DNA of 64,000 bases from Marsupella aquatica (taxonomy: Eukaryota > Marchantiophyta). The notes under the pieces are model-generated. The model worked only from the letters and a program-made list of their open reading frames with translations. It made no database searches and had not been told where the DNA came from. Below are positions 61,444 through 64,000 of this stretch, piece after piece (positions within the stretch are counted from its first letter, which is position 1; each line of letters starts with the position of its first letter). The stretch is taken from assembly GCA_973895155.1 (NCBI GenBank), contig OZ316895.1, forward strand, positions 7,316,001-7,380,000. Reading direction: 5' to 3'. The position numbers were made by a program, and so were the translations under genes.

Positions 61444-63740
61444 TGCATTCCAAGGACTAACTCCTATTAGTGACTTTCAGAAGAGGACTATCATAATCTC
61501 CTGTTAGAGTCCTCTCAGTTATAGGGGATTGTCCAGGATAAAGCCCAATGGTAGGCCTGCTTTTCTAAGAATATAATTGCCCTCATGAAACAGCTTTAAA
61601 ATGCTCAAAGCACCACTTGGCTGATTCTTGTTTGTGGAATGTTTCATTGGTACTTCTAGCTGAAAACCTACTTAGGGTTATGATGAGTTTAGAATAACTT
61701 TTATACTAGTTTGACACCTTACCTTGAGGCTCGATATATATCAACTATCAAAGAACAAGATCGAAGCGCCCAGTGACGAGACAGGATACCAATAGCAAGA
61801 AACCCAGTAAAGGAGAGAAAACAGCTGAAGGGAAAAATCCCAGAAGTTAGACCACAGAGCTAGAAAGCCCACAAGCCCCGATACGGAATACCAGATACCC
61901 AAACAATTGTGAAAAAGTTAAAGATTTACTGAGCATCAAACTTATAAGCATAGTAGAGGTGTCCCAGGATACCTTTATTAAACAGGTCGAGTACTTAAAA
62001 CCCAGACAGTACAGTCTAGTGTGCTTAAGTGCAGTTTGTGGTTAATTAATTGCAGGCCCCGTGTAACCTCTCCTACTATTACAGCGCTTTCCTTTGGAAA
62101 ATGCACCAAAAAACGTACTGTATATAAGTGCAGTCCATCTATAAGTGTACAAATCCTCAATGAATCGCTCGGAAATGTACTCCCTCTTGACCAGAAGGCA
62201 TATGTCCGTCACGCAATGCTGCTAACTACTTCTAAAATGCCCCTACAAAAAGCTTTCGTGCTACAACCCACACTGAATCAATGGTACATATCGAATTATC
62301 CCGCAAAAATGTATCTAGATTGCATTGTAAAGTGCAGCCAAAATGCATATGCGGTTGCTAGGGCGGTTAGCCATGCAACGTATTGGTAAGCAGCGCATCT
62401 ATCAAACAATAGTAATTTCATGCATTGACTAGTTAAATTCAGGTTCAAGATATGATGAGTCAGCTGCATGTGACCTGACAACACATATGAGAAAGTTCGT
62501 AAGTGATTTCTGCACTTATTGGGTAGTGCAACAATATATACACATGCGTAAAAGTACATCAAGCATATATAGTGTCCATTATAACAAAGTACATATACCT
62601 TCGCTAAGTGCAGGCTCGGGGATCTTCGCGGGAGCCTGCAGGCACTTCAAGTTGGTGGACTCTACCTGCCAATACTGGTTCACACTTTACACATCTGCCC
62701 CGAGCTAGATAACTACATTGCAAATTACAAACCAAAAATGCAGGGAGTACTTTAAAGCTAAGACCAGCAACACATTTATAGCTTGGATGTATCGTCCGTC
62801 ATTCAAAACAGAGTGAAAGAATCTGTTGAAAAGCAAATCCTGCATGAAGGCGCACGAGGAAGTACAGGGAAGTGTAGATTCGCCGTTCAGGGAGAGCTAG
62901 CTACATCGATCACAACTCATCGAACAGTTCTCTTGTCCGTTGTTTTCTACGTTGTAATTCACCTTTCCTTTGACTCAAGCAAGGAGGTCATTCCTTCGAA
63001 GTTTAATTTAAAGGAATCGCAGCTAGACTGCCTGCTTTGTTTTTCCGTCTCTTCCAGTATAATTCACGAAGACGTGTCGCTCAATTATTCTATTGGTCGG
63101 TTACGTTGAATGCAATCCGAACTTGATTTCGATGTTGTATACGTAGCCGTTTGACTTCTACCATGTTCACTTGTATATATAATTGAGTTTCCCTTTTTGA
63201 ACTGTAAGTAGAATCGGGTGTTCAAGTTCATGCAAAGAACGCAGCTGAAATATCTTCCACTCTTCGATGTTTCGTTGAGGTCGCTGAGGGATGGTTCACT
63301 CATTTCAGGGCCGGTTGAAAGTTTCCGTCAGCGAAACGAATAAGAGCTCCTACAGTATTGTCACCATTCTCGATCAGAAACAATTCCACACCAAGAAATC
63401 AGATTGATTTTGTGGCGGTGATTGAATGATGCATGCACGCTCGCCAATTTGGACTCTTAGCAGTGAACTGGGGAATTGAACCTGGATGATCACATCGATG
63501 CGCTCCGTTGAACTGAACAATAGATATGTGGAGGAGATCTGATCCAGCAAGCGCAAGGACCCATCAGAGAAGAAGCATACCAGCTTGGATGCAGAGATCA
63601 TCAGTCAATCATCGCTACTGCTAGATTCGAAGCTGGTCGAATGTCCATCAAGATGTGATCCTCTCTGCTGTTTAGCCCGTCGTCAAGTTTTCGGCCGCAT
63701 CGAGAAATCGAAAGCACTACTGTAGTGCAAATTGAGACAG
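61444..63740. other. Intergenic DNA, nothing recognised
   Basis: No RNA gene, repeat array or coding exon was supported. The 108-codon frame at 62783-63109 lacks features of a real protein. Confidence 0.4.
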
Positions 63741-64000
63741 TCGAATGCCTGGCTCGGTTAGAAAGGAGATGGACGAGGTTCTGTTGAGCACCAATTCGTT
63801 TCTGTTTGTACATTGGAAGCTCAATGTCCAGTCAGGTTCGATTGAATACCTTTCTACTGGTGTGCAGTTTCACCTATTTCATGCACATCAAGATCGAAAT
63901 TCCACCGGAAAGATCATCATTTTCAGTGGCTAGAATCTAACTACTTGTAAACTGCAACCGGAGGAAGTCTAATGCCTGTCTCGCTTAAAAACGGGATGGA
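63741..64000. repeat. 32-bp direct repeat reaching the right edge
   Basis: CGAATGCCTGGCTCGGTTAG and the following AAAGGAGATGGA at 63741-63772 recur, with about six changes, as the last 32 bases of the window (63969-64000). The spacing is 228 bases. The second copy is cut by the window edge, so the true repeat is probably longer. An open frame of 62 codons starting at 63745 spans the gap but matches nothing I know. Confidence 0.7.

Noticed and set aside
1-64000. tRNA genes, rRNA and CRISPR arrays
   Set aside because: By eye I found no intact tRNA B-box with matching acceptor stem, no rRNA-like stretch, and no regularly spaced identical repeats with unique spacers of CRISPR type.

Overview
The window looks like nuclear DNA of a land plant, most likely a seedless plant such as a bryophyte; I cannot name the species from sequence alone. 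The reasons are: genes split into many short exons with GT-AG introns of roughly 60 to 1,300 bases; two products that begin with chloroplast-transit-like sequences (an RsgA-type GTPase and an alpha/beta hydrolase); a plant-type LRR receptor-like kinase; and long intergenic stretches of decayed mobile DNA and short tandem repeats.

Layout. 1-21015 (+): the C-terminal two thirds or more of a very large VPS13-family lipid-transfer protein (SHRUBBY-like), about 29 recognisable exons, with the N-terminus off the left edge. 22411-22839 (-): an intronless secretory-type CPYC glutaredoxin, preceded by a GAGAA microsatellite and a 40-45 bp minisatellite. 23.6-29.6 kb: gene-poor, with LTR-like remains, an orphan frameshifted coding-like fragment and a possible proline-rich exon. 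29673-32702 (+): a chloroplast-type RsgA/YjeQ circularly permuted GTPase, five exons, 578 residues. 32.7-37.1 kb: short tandem repeats and LTR-like remains. 37131-40514 (+): an alpha/beta hydrolase, eleven exons, 381 residues, with a 20-base first coding exon. 40.5-43.7 kb: three families of 30-81 bp tandem repeats. 43738-46383 (-): an LRR-III receptor-like pseudokinase, three exons, 680 residues. 46.4-64 kb: almost gene-free, with a hairpin-bearing dispersed repeat family, a MITE with a perfect 22-bp palindrome, a possible miniature direct-repeat element and one small candidate membrane protein.

The genes do not form a functional cluster; each is an ordinary plant housekeeping or signalling gene. 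All multi-exon models were built by hand from splice signals, reading phase and family resemblance, and the four main models keep phase throughout. I found no clear new biological system. The most unusual items are two probable GC-AG introns in the VPS13 gene, the palindromic MITE, the hairpin repeat family, the minisatellite upstream of the glutaredoxin, and the orphan coding-like fragments near 26.2-26.8 kb.
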